This document shows positions 52,809 to 64,000 of a stretch of 64,000 nucleotides of DNA, piece by piece. The notes under the pieces were generated by a model. The model saw only the letters and a list, made by a program, of their open reading frames with translations. It was not told where the DNA came from and did no database searches. Each line of letters starts with the position of its first letter. Position 1 is the first letter of the stretch. Position numbers and translations under genes: made by a program. Source of the DNA: Agmasoma carcini (nom. nud.) (taxonomy: Eukaryota > Microsporidia > Thelohaniidae); contig JAOXFI010000048.1 of assembly GCA_029232285.1 (NCBI GenBank), positions 21,489-85,488 of the forward strand, in the 5' to 3' direction.

Positions 52809-54206
52809 ATGCTACTTAAGTTTTTAAATCATATGTATTTTCTCCGTTCAAGCACAGAATACTCCGAAAATCGTACAATAATTTCAATTAATACTCTTGA
52901 AATTTGCAAAAAAGACTTTCGTAAATGTCTTAATCATATAAATAATAATATAATTAGTAAAATAAAAAATTATAAATTGGAAAATGAAAATAATAGCATT
53001 ATTGTAGTACATTGTAATAAAATTAATAGCAGGTCCAAAATAGATATAAAAAAATATGATGTATGTATTTTCCATTACATAAAATATTTATTATTAATTG
53101 ATTACAATAATCATTCACAAGGATCACATCAAGGTGTTAAACCATCATTAATTACATCATTTTATATTGCTTCAAAAATGTATTTTGAAGATCATCTTAA
53201 AAGTAAAAAAAACTTAAATATTAGAATAAATGATGATTTTAGCTCTGCAATAATAAATACAATTAATAATATGTTTTCCATTAGAGAACGCATTTATAAT
53301 CAAAAAAAAATTAATCAACTGAAAGAAATTTACAATTTAACAAATATACTTGATTTAGGTGATTTAATTTTTATTTTTAGTGAAAAATACAATAATGATA
53401 TTGAAATCCTAAATAAAAGGCCACTTGATGATGATAATACACCATCCGAAAACAATGCTTGTAAAAAACAAAGAAAAGATGAAATTCTTCTTGATTCTTT
53501 AGATAATTATGAAATATCTGATGGATTTCTGGATTATGTTTTAGATTCTAATCTTTTCAACATTGAAAACATTGAAAATGACACCTTAACTCCATCAGAT
53601 TACTCTCATGACACAGAAAATGATAATTTTGAAGATAAAAAAGAGAAAAATTCTGGATCAAGAACGTTCGTACTAGGATCTTTAAATGATATCGATAAAA
53701 TAATACTTTTTGAATTACATTCTGGAATAACCAATGAAAATTTAATTCATTTAAAAAAATATTTAAATATTTCAAAATATTCTGCAAGGATGATTATTTT
53801 TGTCTTTAAAAACGTTGAAGACATTGAATTAATAAAGAATAAAAACTTTTTGGGGTTTTACTGTTGTACCCTTGAAGAATCACTTAAAGTATTAAATAAT
53901 GAAATTGATAATTTTAAATGTGAAAATAGGTTTGAAACGGTATATAAAGGGATTAATAGGAAGTTTCTAACCATTAAATGTAATGATAAAATTTATTTAT
54001 TACTTGGTTCTGAAAATATATTCACCAAATTTGCAGCACAAAGTTGTCATCATATATATTTTGTTCCTTTAGTATTTAATGAAAATGGAAAATATCATAT
54101 AGATGTTAAAGAGAAGATATTTTCTCTATCTAATCATCACGCAGAAGACATAACAGTAGAAAGTATTCATCTTATAAATGAAGATATGATAGAAGATATC
54201 AATTAA
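52809..54206 (+). CDS. Protein of unknown paralogous family, member B
   Basis: A 465-residue protein. N-terminus MLLKFLNHMYFLRSS is moderately hydrophobic. Family signature: C33...C40, VCIFHY (85-90), GVKPSLITSFYIA (109-121), LGDLIFIF (183-190), KRPLDDDNTPSENNACKKQRK (203-223; shown here as KR, a 14-residue acidic spacer, then KKQRK), which has the form of a bipartite nuclear localisation signal, and the C-terminal SRTFVLG (284-290), FVFKNVED (331-338), NKNFLGF (344-350), then VPLVFNENGKYHID. Same strand as member A with 762 bases between, consistent with tandem duplication followed by deep divergence. Function unknown. Confidence 0.85.
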   Translation: MLLKFLNHMYFLRSSTEYSENRTIISINTLEICKKDFRKCLNHINNNIISKIKNYKLENENNSIIVVHCNKINSRSKIDIKKYDVCIFHYIKYLLLIDYNNHSQGSHQGVKPSLITSFYIASKMYFEDHLKSKKNLNIRINDDFSSAIINTINNMFSIRERIYNQKKINQLKEIYNLTNILDLGDLIFIFSEKYNNDIEILNKRPLDDDNTPSENNACKKQRKDEILLDSLDNYEISDGFLDYVLDSNLFNIENIENDTLTPSDYSHDTENDNFEDKKEKNSGSRTFVLGSLNDIDKIILFELHSGITNENLIHLKKYLNISKYSARMIIFVFKNVEDIELIKNKNFLGFYCCTLEESLKVLNNEIDNFKCENRFETVYKGINRKFLTIKCNDKIYLLLGSENIFTKFAAQSCHHIYFVPLVFNENGKYHIDVKEKIFSLSNHHAEDITVESIHLINEDMIEDIN

Positions 54207-56349
54207 ACTACTTTTCCTTAATATTTATTCATTTTGATAAAGATAACTTAGTATGTTGGAAATTAGATATAAATATCGTGTAAAATGTAAGCATTTTAAT
54301 TAATAACTAAATAAATTATGACAGGCATTATATCCTGCAAAATTATAAATATAATTGTTTGGTGTATTAAGCGATTATTATTTTTACAAATTAATTGTGA
54401 TTCAAAGATATTCAAAAAATATAAAAATAAGTATTTTTGATTTGAAATTGTTAATGTTTTCGAATGTGGTTTAATAAATTAATAAATATTCAACAATAAC
54501 ATCTTATGACAAAATTCTAAATTTGTTACTGATATTTTTATAAAGCACAAGATGAAAATATACGGATAACGTAGTTGAATTTAATGCTTTATTGAATAAT
54601 ATAGTTAATAATTTCTATTCCGCTTACCATCAGGTATTTTTCAGATAATAAATCATATATATACATCACAAAAAACACACAATTAAAATATATAAAAAAA
54701 ACAAAATTTATGTTTTTTTTATTTTACGTGCAAAATTTTTAATAGTTTTACTTAATCAATAGGGAACACGTCCAACCTTGTTCCTTACACAACATAAGGC
54801 ATATTTCTTCATTTATAAAAATAATTTGGCAATATTTAAGGTCAATAGAATTTCACACAGTATAAACCTTCAGATTAAGACCTAAAATTTTCCCTAAAAA
54901 TAAGTGATTTAAATATTATGATTTTTATTTCAGATTCTGAATTAGTAGTGGGTTTACAAGTATATAGGTTTATTATTATTGAACTCAAAACATTTATTCG
55001 GTATTTTGTGTAAAATTAATTGAGAAATACAGTCATAAGTATAATGATAAAGGATCAAACACGGTAAAAATTCTTTGAATTCAATATGTTGGTAATAATA
55101 GGCTCTGAGGTATAAGCAAATAGATCAGACAATGATGAATTGCAATTTTAAGTTATATTATGAAAATCTATTTTAATAGTCAAGCATAATGTATAACCGA
55201 AGTTAAAGATAGCTTAATACAGCTTTTTTGCAAAATAATTTGTAATAAACACGAATACACTATTCTATCAACAAGTTTTTGCAAAAAAATCAATACATAC
55301 CGTAGAAGCACTAATACATAAAAGGTTTAACAAATTAGGTTTTAGAAATGTTACAATTATGTTATAAATACTGCTTTGAAGATTAAATAATAGAATTTAT
55401 AATTAAAATGCTTAAATTTTAAAAAATTTTTAAAGGAACAAATTAAACAAGGAAAAGAGCGGGTTGTAGAGTACAAGTTTTTAAGCAGCAAAAAATATTC
55501 AAACATGTAAATGATCATCAACCATAAATATTTGTTTTAAAAACATTGAAACACTAAAAAAAAATTTTTAAAGATCTCAAAACACATATTTATGATGAAC
55601 CGAATATAAGCATTAAAACTCCACAAAAATTCTACAAAATTGCTATAAAAATTTGAATATAAAAGAGATAAATTATTTTAGCTTTATCTTTCAATATAAT
55701 TTTTGCAGCAATATGAAAACCCACGACCTTGCATTATTTTTATAAAAGAACAAAGAAGAAGATTAAATTATAAAACTTGAATTTTAGTTTATTTTTGCTT
55801 TAAAAAAATTAAAACAATTTGATCGCATATCGGTGTTGATAAAAACAAACTTTTTATATCTGAAAATAAACGTTAATTTTTAAAAAATAGGGGTTTAGAA
55901 GATTACATCGTAAAAGTATATAAATTCAATTTTTATAACGTAAAAAGAATAAAGTCTTATTTAATTTTTGGAGTGGTTATAGAACACATAAATTTCTGAT
56001 TTATTATATTGAAAAAAGCTATAGGAAAATAATATATATCAGTTAAAAGTCTTTAAATAATTTCTAATGGATTTTGGATTTATCTTGCATTATCAAATAA
56101 TGAATTGAAAACCCATAAAAATATAAATATTTTAAACCCATTAATTCACACGTAAAGATTTAAATGTCACTTGACTTAGTAAAAAGATTAAAGAGGGTTA
56201 TGTCTTATACATAAAAAGTAAATTATGCCTTTTTTAGATGAACTCCAGTTTAGAAACTAAATGAAGTATAAAAAGTCATTTGAATTATATCAAATTTTCT
56301 TAAATTAACTTTTATCTTTTTAAATTTTTTAAGTAAAATCTCAACATAT
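54207..56349. other. Gene-free AT-rich stretch
   Basis: No gene, RNA or clear repeat recognised. Some slightly less biased patches near 55200-55700 may be worn transposon DNA but no block was identifiable. Confidence 0.4.
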
Positions 56350-57200
56350 CTTTCACGCCTAAAAACCAGTATTCCACAGGGTGTTGTTCTGTTTTACGAT
56401 ATGAAAAAAATTTAAAGAATTTATATCACGTAATAAATTTTGAATAATTCTCTTGCGTTTTCCTTTATTTTTTCAACATAATTCTAAATATTTTGATAGG
56501 CACATGATAACACCCTATCATTTCTTGATATTTTAACATTTGCTTCTAACCATGATTTCTCAATATTTTGGGTATGTGCTCCGGTTAAGAGGTTTATAAA
56601 ACCCCGTTAATAATTTTCTGTAAAATGAACAAAATTCAGATCTGATAGATTTTAATATGCTGGCCATTCATCCAAAAATATAATTTAACTATCTTCAACC
56701 TCTATTTGAATAATTTGGGTTAAGGTTGATCTGTTCGTTTTTCAACGTAAAAATATCACCACCTTTTATCAAACTAAAGCCCTACAAGCCATCTACTCTA
56801 TTACCATGATTCCTATTATTTACAACATTGGTTTTATTATCAACCATCAAAATTCTTTTATTTTCTCTTAACATTAACTTCCTTATATTAGATTTATTAC
56901 GCTCAAGAAACTTAGACTCATCTATTTAAACATGTTTTTATTGTCACTTTCATTTAAAACTGATGTGATGCCGAAATGATTTCTGAGCATAAGTTTTTAA
57001 ACTATTTGAAAATAGTATTAATACATCGCTCAGTTAAATAATGTACTATTGTAAAATCATATGTAAGCTCGGTATATTGCAAATGTTAAGTTTTGTTTTA
57101 AAACTTATATTTAGATCTAAAGATTAAAAATTTTAAAAGTAATATTTGGAAACAATACTGTTAGCAATATTATATCAGCGTCTAGACGTATTTTTATAAA
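56350..57200 (-). mobile_element. ISXO2/Merlin-like transposase relic 6
   Basis: Minus-strand blocks, reading from about 56940 downward: IDESKFLERNKSN; RNHGNRVDGL-stop-GFSLIKGGDIFTL; a DEWPAY-like piece (about 56665); GAHTQNIEKSWLEANVK (about 56525-56580, with shifts). Order and spacing match ISXO2-like transposases, from first Asp through the hTxxIE block. Multiple stops. Confidence 0.75.
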
Positions 57201-58249
57201 ACCTTTCCATTTTTTATTCTTGCTTCTTTTAAATCTGTTCCGCTTTGGATACAGTTTTGTATATTATTGATATCATTTAATAAACCATGTTCTTTAAGAA
57301 ATACTATAATTAGTATTTCTTTACTACTAATTATAGTAAAAAAACACTATAGCTAACATAATAAATGCTTTTAGTGCTGATATATATGATAATGGTATTT
57401 TAAAAATAATTCAAATAAACATTTTAAGGCATATAAAAAAGATAAAAAATTATTTTCAAATTTCCAACGTTTTTATTATTTGATTAATAATTTTATTCAA
57501 ATATAATATTGAATATAATAGCGTTTATATTTTACTTAATATCTAATTTTTTTAATACGTAAAAACATTTAACAATTTATCAGATCGCAAAGTAAATTAG
57601 ATATTTACTCCAATTCAAAACATTTCAATTTTTTTCAGATCGAAAAACAGAACAGAACCTTCCACAGCCTTATTTTTTAGAAAATTTTCTATTTAATTAT
57701 ATATTATTTATTCATTGATGAAAAGGCTAAAACATTTATTGTTTTCACAGCAGATACATTAATAAATACATTCATCTAACTCATGACATTACTTAAGAAC
57801 TTTTAAGAAACAGAAAATCTATTTCAATAACTATAAATACTCATCTTCAAACAATTCTTCATGATTTTATCGTACTGACGTATGCTTTCTTGATTAATTA
57901 TCACAATTGTCTCGCAAGGAACTTTTGTAAAAAATTAAGACTTGTGAAATTGTCTTAGATATATCAATAAATATTATTGAAATCTTTTTATTTTGATCAC
58001 ATAATTTTGTTGGAAACTTACTAGAATGTAAGTGAACAACCTTTTACTTCATTATTTATTGATCTTTTATATGTAAAGATAGTTATGAGGCAATATTTTA
58101 ATCTTTTTGTTTTGATAACACAGACCGAAGATCTTATATTTTGATCAATAAGAATGAATGTATATTAGCTAGAGTAAAACATAAGAGACAAAAACAATAA
58201 AGAATTGGTTTATTGCTAAATAAATTTATACTTAAAAAAGATATGTTAA
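57201..58249. other. Gene-free stretch
   Basis: AT-rich. A short perfect-looking inverted repeat TAATTAGTATTTCTTTAC / ACTAATTATAG at 57310-57340 is the only local structure seen. Confidence 0.35.
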
Positions 58250-58950
58250 GGTTGTTATAATCGGATGCTTTGAAACCATACAAAGAAACATAGACAGATA
58301 TGTATTAATCATAAATCAAATTTAACCCAATTTATAAATAGATAAAGGAAGGCATATTATTTTAACCCTTATATAATGATGCCAGGGTAATACTAACCAT
58401 GATAATAATGTATTTAATTGGTCAATCAAATTGTTCACTAATTAAAAATTTTTGACATTATACCATCAACAAACTCTCCATTAAACAAATTAGGTGGTCC
58501 GAGATTAGTTGTACAAGTTGATGAAACCATGTTGAATTATAAGGTTAAAAGTCATAGAAGAAGAAATCTAACTGATAAAATTGATTCAATATCCATATTT
58601 GAGTGTAATAAAAAAGTTTCTAGATCATTTGCAAATACAATTCCAAACAAAAAAAGAATGCGGTAATTACAAAAATTTGTAGTCAAATATACATTGAAAA
58701 CATGACTTGGACTGATGATCATAGAAGCTATCGGGGTTTTAATCAACATCATTATTTTTATTAGGTGTATGTTACAAAAATAGATATTTGAATCTTACCG
58801 ATTGGGTTGATATATATCATTGAGTCTTTTAATAATTAAATAGAATTCGCAATAAAAAGAGAACAGGTACCAGCAACAAAGTAGAGAAAGGTTTTTGAAA
58901 AATAATAATTTATATACATTTTAGTTTAATAAAAAATAATAAAGAAAATA
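58250..58950 (+). mobile_element. ISXO2/Merlin-like transposase relic 7
   Basis: Plus-strand frame KLGGPRLVVQVDETMLNYKV then KSHRRRNLTDKIDSISIFEC (58492-58610), the least decayed first-Asp block of the relics. TWTDDHRSYRGF (58705-58740) is the second-Asp block. A third piece with IESFNNLIK...REQGTSNK follows at about 58820-58890. A stop separates the parts. A 66-codon minus frame here is a shadow. Confidence 0.78.
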
Positions 58951-59265
58951 TAAGAGGAGGTAAATAAATGATTAAAATTCAAAACTTGATCTTATATTTC
59001 CTTTTGATTATATTTAGAATGGTTTCAAATACTTTTAAAATGTTCATAACTACACAACATACTCGATTTTGATACAATACTTTATCAATATCAAAAATAA
59101 AATATTCTTTAATAATATTGGGCTGATGATGTATTTTTAACAAATAAATCAATAATATAATCCGATCATTTCAACTAAAAAACCAGGTTTATTTTGTGAC
59201 CCAATTTAATAACAACAAAAAAATAAATTTAAGTCGAAACCCATAAAAATACAAAATTATTTTAT

Positions 59266-60642
59266 TTATTTTTCTAGAATTTCTTTTTGTAAAACATGAA
59301 ATGATATATTTTCTCCTATGTCTCTATCAAACCTAATAACATCAGAATTGATATCTAATTGATATTTATTGTTGTCATTCAGAAATAAAGGTATTAAAAA
59401 AGACCAAGTCCTTAATTTTTTAAATAATTTTGGAAAACCAATCAATAAATAAAGTTTGTTATGATATTCAATAACGAATAGTTTGTTATCGATAGAGAAG
59501 GTATGATAATACAACTTTGTTTCTTTAAAGTTATCAATACAATTTTGTATATTGGATAGATCTTGAGTGAGAGGAAATTTAAAACCTATAAAATTTTCTT
59601 CTTTTAGTAAATCGTCATTATCAACATTTTTAAAGATGAAAAATAAGATTTTTTCACTATTTCTTGAATAGTTTAGCTTAAAATGCAAAAATTTTAAATC
59701 TTTGTGATCCAAAGATAACTTAGGTATTTCAAAAAGTACATATCTGTTGATTACCTGGAAAAATCCATAAACGAACACTCTTGAATCAGAATATTGACTT
59801 TCTTTATGACCAAAGTGTTCAAAATTAAAATTATTAATAAAATCATCTACTTCTTGATCATTAAAATTGTTATTTTGACTTCCTTGATTCAAAATATCTT
59901 CATAATCAACATTTAAACTAGAAGTATTAATATTATTCATATCACTAAAACCAGAAGGATTACAATCTTGATTCTGTTGTTCTATATTCTGTCTTTTAAT
60001 AGAAATATTCTTATCTTCAGATTCTGTCATGACTCTATCTATGGTTCTTTTGTTTCTTTTATCGTTATCACTTCTATTCCAAATAATTATTAGATCTCCC
60101 ATTGATATGACCTTTGTTTTCTCATTTATAAGTTCAGGAAAAGGTTTTGCCCTTTTTCTAGAATAAAACTCTGTTCTTATTTTCTTAATTATATCATGCT
60201 GTGATTGATTATCTAAATATTTTTTTTCTGGTAAAAAGTGATGACTAGGTTGTTCATCAGATTTTTCCTGATAATAATTTGTAAATATATTTTGAGCGAT
60301 ATATAAAGAATTGATTAAAGATGGTTTAATACCTGAAGAAATACCGTTGGGCAGCGATAAACTATCAATTGTCAATAAAAATCTTGTGTAATGAAATCCA
60401 CATAAATTGTGTTGTCTTTTCTTATTATTTTTACCATTATATTTTACTTGAAGTGTTTTATAGTCAATTATATTATAAGATATAAGCTTTTGTTGAATAG
60501 TTGATTCTAATGTTTTGAAGGCATTTAAACATTGATTTTCTTTACAATCCGAATATTCAAATACATACTTTACAGATAGTAACTTAAATTTTGGTTTTGA
60601 ACTAAATATTTTTGATATGTATGCGATCAAAATTAGAAACAT
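59266..60642 (-). CDS. Secreted protein of unknown paralogous family, member C
   Basis: A 458-residue protein with signal peptide MFLILIAYISKIFSS. Family signature: C33 and C38, LCGFHY (80-85), GIKPSLINSLYIA (104-116), MGDLIIIW (181-188), a basic pair KR at 198-199 and KRQ (216-218) separated by an acidic Ser/Thr/Glu spacer, and the C-terminal SRVFVYGF (287-294), ILFFIFKNVDN, EENFIGF and FLIPLFLNDNNKYQLD. Opposite strand to members A and B and about 5 kb away, with two transposon relics between. TTACC precedes the ATG. Function unknown. It shares more with A than B in the C-terminal domain. Confidence 0.85.
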   Translation of the reverse strand: MFLILIAYISKIFSSKPKFKLLSVKYVFEYSDCKENQCLNAFKTLESTIQQKLISYNIIDYKTLQVKYNGKNNKKRQHNLCGFHYTRFLLTIDSLSLPNGISSGIKPSLINSLYIAQNIFTNYYQEKSDEQPSHHFLPEKKYLDNQSQHDIIKKIRTEFYSRKRAKPFPELINEKTKVISMGDLIIIWNRSDNDKRNKRTIDRVMTESEDKNISIKRQNIEQQNQDCNPSGFSDMNNINTSSLNVDYEDILNQGSQNNNFNDQEVDDFINNFNFEHFGHKESQYSDSRVFVYGFFQVINRYVLFEIPKLSLDHKDLKFLHFKLNYSRNSEKILFFIFKNVDNDDLLKEENFIGFKFPLTQDLSNIQNCIDNFKETKLYYHTFSIDNKLFVIEYHNKLYLLIGFPKLFKKLRTWSFLIPLFLNDNNKYQLDINSDVIRFDRDIGENISFHVLQKEILEK

Positions 60643-61489
60643 GGTAATTTCTTTAAAAAACTTTTTTAAAAATTGGATAATTAATTAAATAAATGTTTTA
60701 TATTAAAAGTTAGATAATTAATTAAATATTTTTAATTATTTTCATAAAAAACCACAATCAAGGATTTATATTTAATTAATAAAAATGAATATTAAAAATA
60801 TCAGTGATTACATTTTTGTTTCAAAGAGGATTTATTAATATATTATTTTGATAGAGAGTATATTTGTAATTAATACATCACAATCTCAAGATAAGGAATT
60901 TGAGATTTTTGAGAGATAGCCATTATTTAATAAAATTGTTTTTTCAAAATATTTTACAACATCTAAATAATTATGAATTGGAATTATTTTATGTATTATT
61001 TTATTAATCTTAATAATTTAGATGTTGTAAAATATAAGATTTTAATAATAGTTATATGATTTAGCAGGCTTTAGAACCTGTTAAAGTTTTGAATATATTT
61101 CCTTGAATCTAAGTTATAATACAAAATATATTTGAATGTACAGTATTAAAATAAGAAATACACTACAAAAATATATTTGAGGCTTGGAGACATAAAATAA
61201 AAAATAAATATTCTTATGATTATATCAGAGGTAATTTTATTGTCATTTTTTTATATTAACTCTTTTGGTATGCTTGATAGAAAAAACCAAATGCCTTAAA
61301 AAATTCATTTGTTTTTCTCTCCAATCAAACTAAAAAAAAACAGAAACAAATAATATAAACGATAAAACATGATAATAATTTCAATAAAAATCATTTTTGC
61401 TAAATTATTAGGGCTTTTTCAAATTGTGAAATTAGTGTGTAATAATAAAAAATAACAATGGATTCATTTAACGATTGTAAAAATCACTT
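60643..61489. other. Gene-free stretch with a hairpin
   Basis: AT-rich. Contains the stem-loop listed at 60951-61033. At 61420 AAATTAGTGTGTAA resembles the 3' end of the dispersed repeat at 62053, so a copy boundary may lie here. Confidence 0.4.
60951..61033. repeat. Long hairpin, about 21-bp arms
   Basis: ATTTTACAACATCTAAATAAT (60951-60971) is nearly the exact reverse complement of the sequence ending at 61033, with about 40 bases between. It lies some 300 bases upstream of member C on the opposite side. Possibly a tiny MITE or an RNA hairpin. Confidence 0.7.
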
Positions 61490-62060
61490 TTATCAAGCTA
61501 CTATAAAAACACACACTAAACAAAAGCGGCAAAACTCTTGGCCGCTTATTTCCCGTTTTTCCAAAAACAGTCTATAATATCAGTTATTACTTACAAAACA
61601 ATGAAAAGCCGAACCAGCAAGTAAAAACACCTAAACTCAGTAATATCAAATAAAGAAGCTTAAAGAAGAGAAAAATAGCAGGTGGATAACACAACCATAC
61701 GCAAAAGCGCTTTGATAGCAAGTGGGTTGGTTTGTTAAGTTATTTTGAAAAGGTTTCAGCAAAACTTTAGAGACACCAAACTATAGGATGCGGTTGCAGA
61801 TGAGCTTGGTGCTATTACGCACCCTAACCATCATATATCTTCGAAATCCTGAAGTGGCATTTCCCTACTGATAGAAGAAATGTCTGTCACTGACCACAAA
61901 CTGGTTTTCTAGAGTGAACAAGATATTCAATATCCACTTGGACTTGCTTATACCTCTGGCAGGACCCAACCTGTTAAAGTCTAATTAGCCGCTGCTTTTA
62001 TACAACGTTACCTCTCTGCACCACGTAGAGATCTGGACTCTTCGCAGAGCTGCGAAATTA
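61490..62060 (+). repeat. Dispersed repeat family, best-preserved copy
   Basis: The most GC-rich and probably youngest copy. Blocks: AGCGGCAAAACTCTTGGCCGCT (a hairpin, listed as its two arms GCGGC/GCCGC), GAACCAGCAAGTAAAAACACC, GGATAACACAACC, ACTTTAGAGACACCAAAC, AGCTTGGTGCTATTACGC, AGTGGCATTTCCCTACTGAT, ACCACAAACTGGTTTTCTAG, CCAACCTGTTAAAGTCTAAT, TAGCCGCTGC, CACGTAGAGATCTGGACTC and TCGCAGAGCTGCGA. A useful seed for building the family consensus. Confidence 0.7.
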
Positions 62061-64000
62061 GTGTATAAACTAAATTAAACAGATCTTCAATACAAGACTA
62101 CATACAAAAGAAAAATTAATAATATAAAGGAAAATGTAGTAGTTAGAGAATTAAATAAATCAACATCAGTAATAAGAATTTAATTAAAAAATGATGAATT
62201 ATACGTAATTGTTTACCTTAAACTGCGTATTTTCTTAAATAAAAATTATTAAGTCTGCAAATACGCAATAGACTATAATTTTAAAACAACAACCATTTAT
62301 AGACAAATACCATTTAAGTGATTTTTTCTGATTAAAATTTATTTAACATTTATAAAAACCCTAAAAGACAATTATATAAACTAAAGTATAAATTGATGTT
62401 TATTAATGAAATTGTATAATATAAATTGAATTTTTATTTGCATTTTATGATCAAAAAATCAAAATTTTTAAATTTCATTTTAAAAAACATAAGTATTCTT
62501 AAATTAGAGTGTTAGGATCTAGGTAAGCTACCTTGGATAAAAAAATTATTTATAACATGTTTATAGGAGTGAACAATATTTTTTAAGAAGTTAAGTTTTT
62601 AATAAAAAAATCAAAAAATGTTAACTTTTACAACTAATTTAATTGTTTTCAAAATATATGTATTACTTACAAAGTAAAAGCCAAATTATTTGATTTATAT
62701 TTCACTTATCATTTTTTCTTATTTATATCTACTATTTCAGCAAACAAATATTCTAGTATTTTAATATACACTAACTAACTGAAAAAGACCACCATTAAAT
62801 TATGATTCTTTTGTCAATTTATATAAATTTATATTATCAATGTTAATATTTTTTATATGCTATTATATAACATAAAATATTTTAATCATATATGAAATAA
62901 GTAATAATTGACATCAATTCTTTTTTAGAGCTTTTCGATAAACCATCGGTTTTTCCTTCACATTCATTTATATGTTGCTTAGAAATTATTTTTAAACATA
63001 TTATGATCAATTATCCGATTTGTGATACTTTCAGGCCATAACATTTATTAAAAATAATTGTTATTTTATTATTTAAAAGTTATTAATCAAAATACTTATG
63101 TATAAGTTACTTACTATAAAACAAAATTTTATTGTCAAATGATTTATTGGGTTTTAACCAAAATTATATATTTTTAAAATATGGTAATTTACATTATAAT
63201 TACAAAATAACTTTTAAGTAGAGACATAAGGTTAAAAGCAAATTTTAAATTTTGGTATTTTACATCAAAATATTTACAGAATCGATTTAAAAATGAAAAA
63301 AAACTATGTAAGATCTCAGTATATGATTGTGTGTATAATAAAGCTAATTTTTTATTTTAACTTAATATATTTCAAAGTTATTTAAGGAAAATAAAACATA
63401 AACTTCGGGAAAACCGGGTTACTTTATCTTGTTAATAGTATTGTAAGAGAATATTTTTTTAATTTATGCTGCGTGTGCATGATTGGTTTCATCTTAAGAG
63501 CAGTCTTAAGAATTTTCTTTTATAATGCCAGATATATTTTTTTTTATCATTTATTAAATTATTGTTCTTCATAGCGAGTTTGTAATTTTTTTGAATTTTC
63601 TAGTGTAGTTATTATGGCATCTCTTATTTCCTTGTTCATTAATTGAATTCTTAAAAGTTTCATTTTCAACAATAATCTTATCAGAAATATCATAAAATTA
63701 TTTTTATATTTAAAAACTAGCACTACCAAATAAAAATTAGAATATTGCGAATAAAAAAGCTATCTGTATTTATATGGTTTAAGACAAGCTGATTTTGGTA
63801 TTAAAACATTGTCGTTTGAACATAACACAACACCTTTTAAAATTTTGTACAATTTAATAAAAAGTTGTAATATTATTAATAAATAAGATTTTTTTGATAT
63901 TCAATTAATATTTTGTTATTCAAGTAAATTTTGAATCATAAATAATTTTCTTTTGTAAAGCATGATGGTTTCAATATGAAATAAGCCGCAATTACATTAA
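62061..64000. other. Gene-free AT-rich end of window
   Basis: No gene, RNA, transposase block or clear repeat recognised on either strand. Confidence 0.45.

Overview
The window looks like microsporidian nuclear DNA: strongly AT-rich, compact intronless genes, and a short C-rich motif (CCC, TACCC or ACC) directly before the start codon of most intact genes, as described for microsporidia. The genes present (telomerase reverse transcriptase, Nop2-type rRNA methyltransferase, RtcB RNA ligase, subtilisin-like protease, R2R3-Myb proteins and a repeat-rich secreted protein of polar-tube or spore-wall type) fit that group. The long gene-free stretches and many dead transposons point to one of the large, expanded microsporidian genomes (Edhazardia- or Hamiltosporidium-like). 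The species cannot be fixed from the sequence alone.

Layout. 1-27.7 kb is the gene-bearing part. It holds a secreted or membrane-anchored Cys-containing protein (1732-3114), a possible structured RNA (3283-3448), a subtilisin-like protease and RtcB on the minus strand, a small winged-helix-like protein, a proline/serine-rich coiled-coil protein, a SANT-like protein, a secretory-type gene that has lost its ATG (13423-14826), Nop2, the repeat-rich Gly/Gln/Asn protein (18227-20815), a Myb protein and telomerase. Minisatellites, a roughly 830-bp foldback element and scattered copies of a roughly 550-bp repeat family fill the spaces. 27.7-50.7 kb is a transposon graveyard with one intact gene, a second Myb protein at 39 kb. 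It contains two Tc1/mariner-type elements with TA duplications and inverted repeats, five clear relics plus one doubtful trace of ISXO2/Merlin-like DDE transposases, a pogo/Tigger-like trace and a decayed Ty3/gypsy pol. 50.7-60.6 kb carries three members of an unrecognised family of about 450-residue proteins, with two more Merlin-like relics between them. 60.6-64 kb has a hairpin and the best-preserved copy of the dispersed repeat.

How the genes relate. No operon or single pathway is visible. There are housekeeping RNA functions (RtcB, Nop2), telomere maintenance (TERT), transcription-factor-like proteins (two R2R3-Myb paralogues and one SANT-like protein) and a secretory set (protease, tube/wall-like protein, anchored protein and the three-member family). 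The strongest candidate for something undescribed is that family at 50.7-60.6 kb. Its members share a hydrophobic N-terminus, conserved LCxFHY-like and G-x-x-PSLI motifs, a central acidic region ending in a nuclear-localisation-like basic cluster, and a conserved C-terminal domain. This layout would suit exported, host-directed proteins, but that function is inference only.
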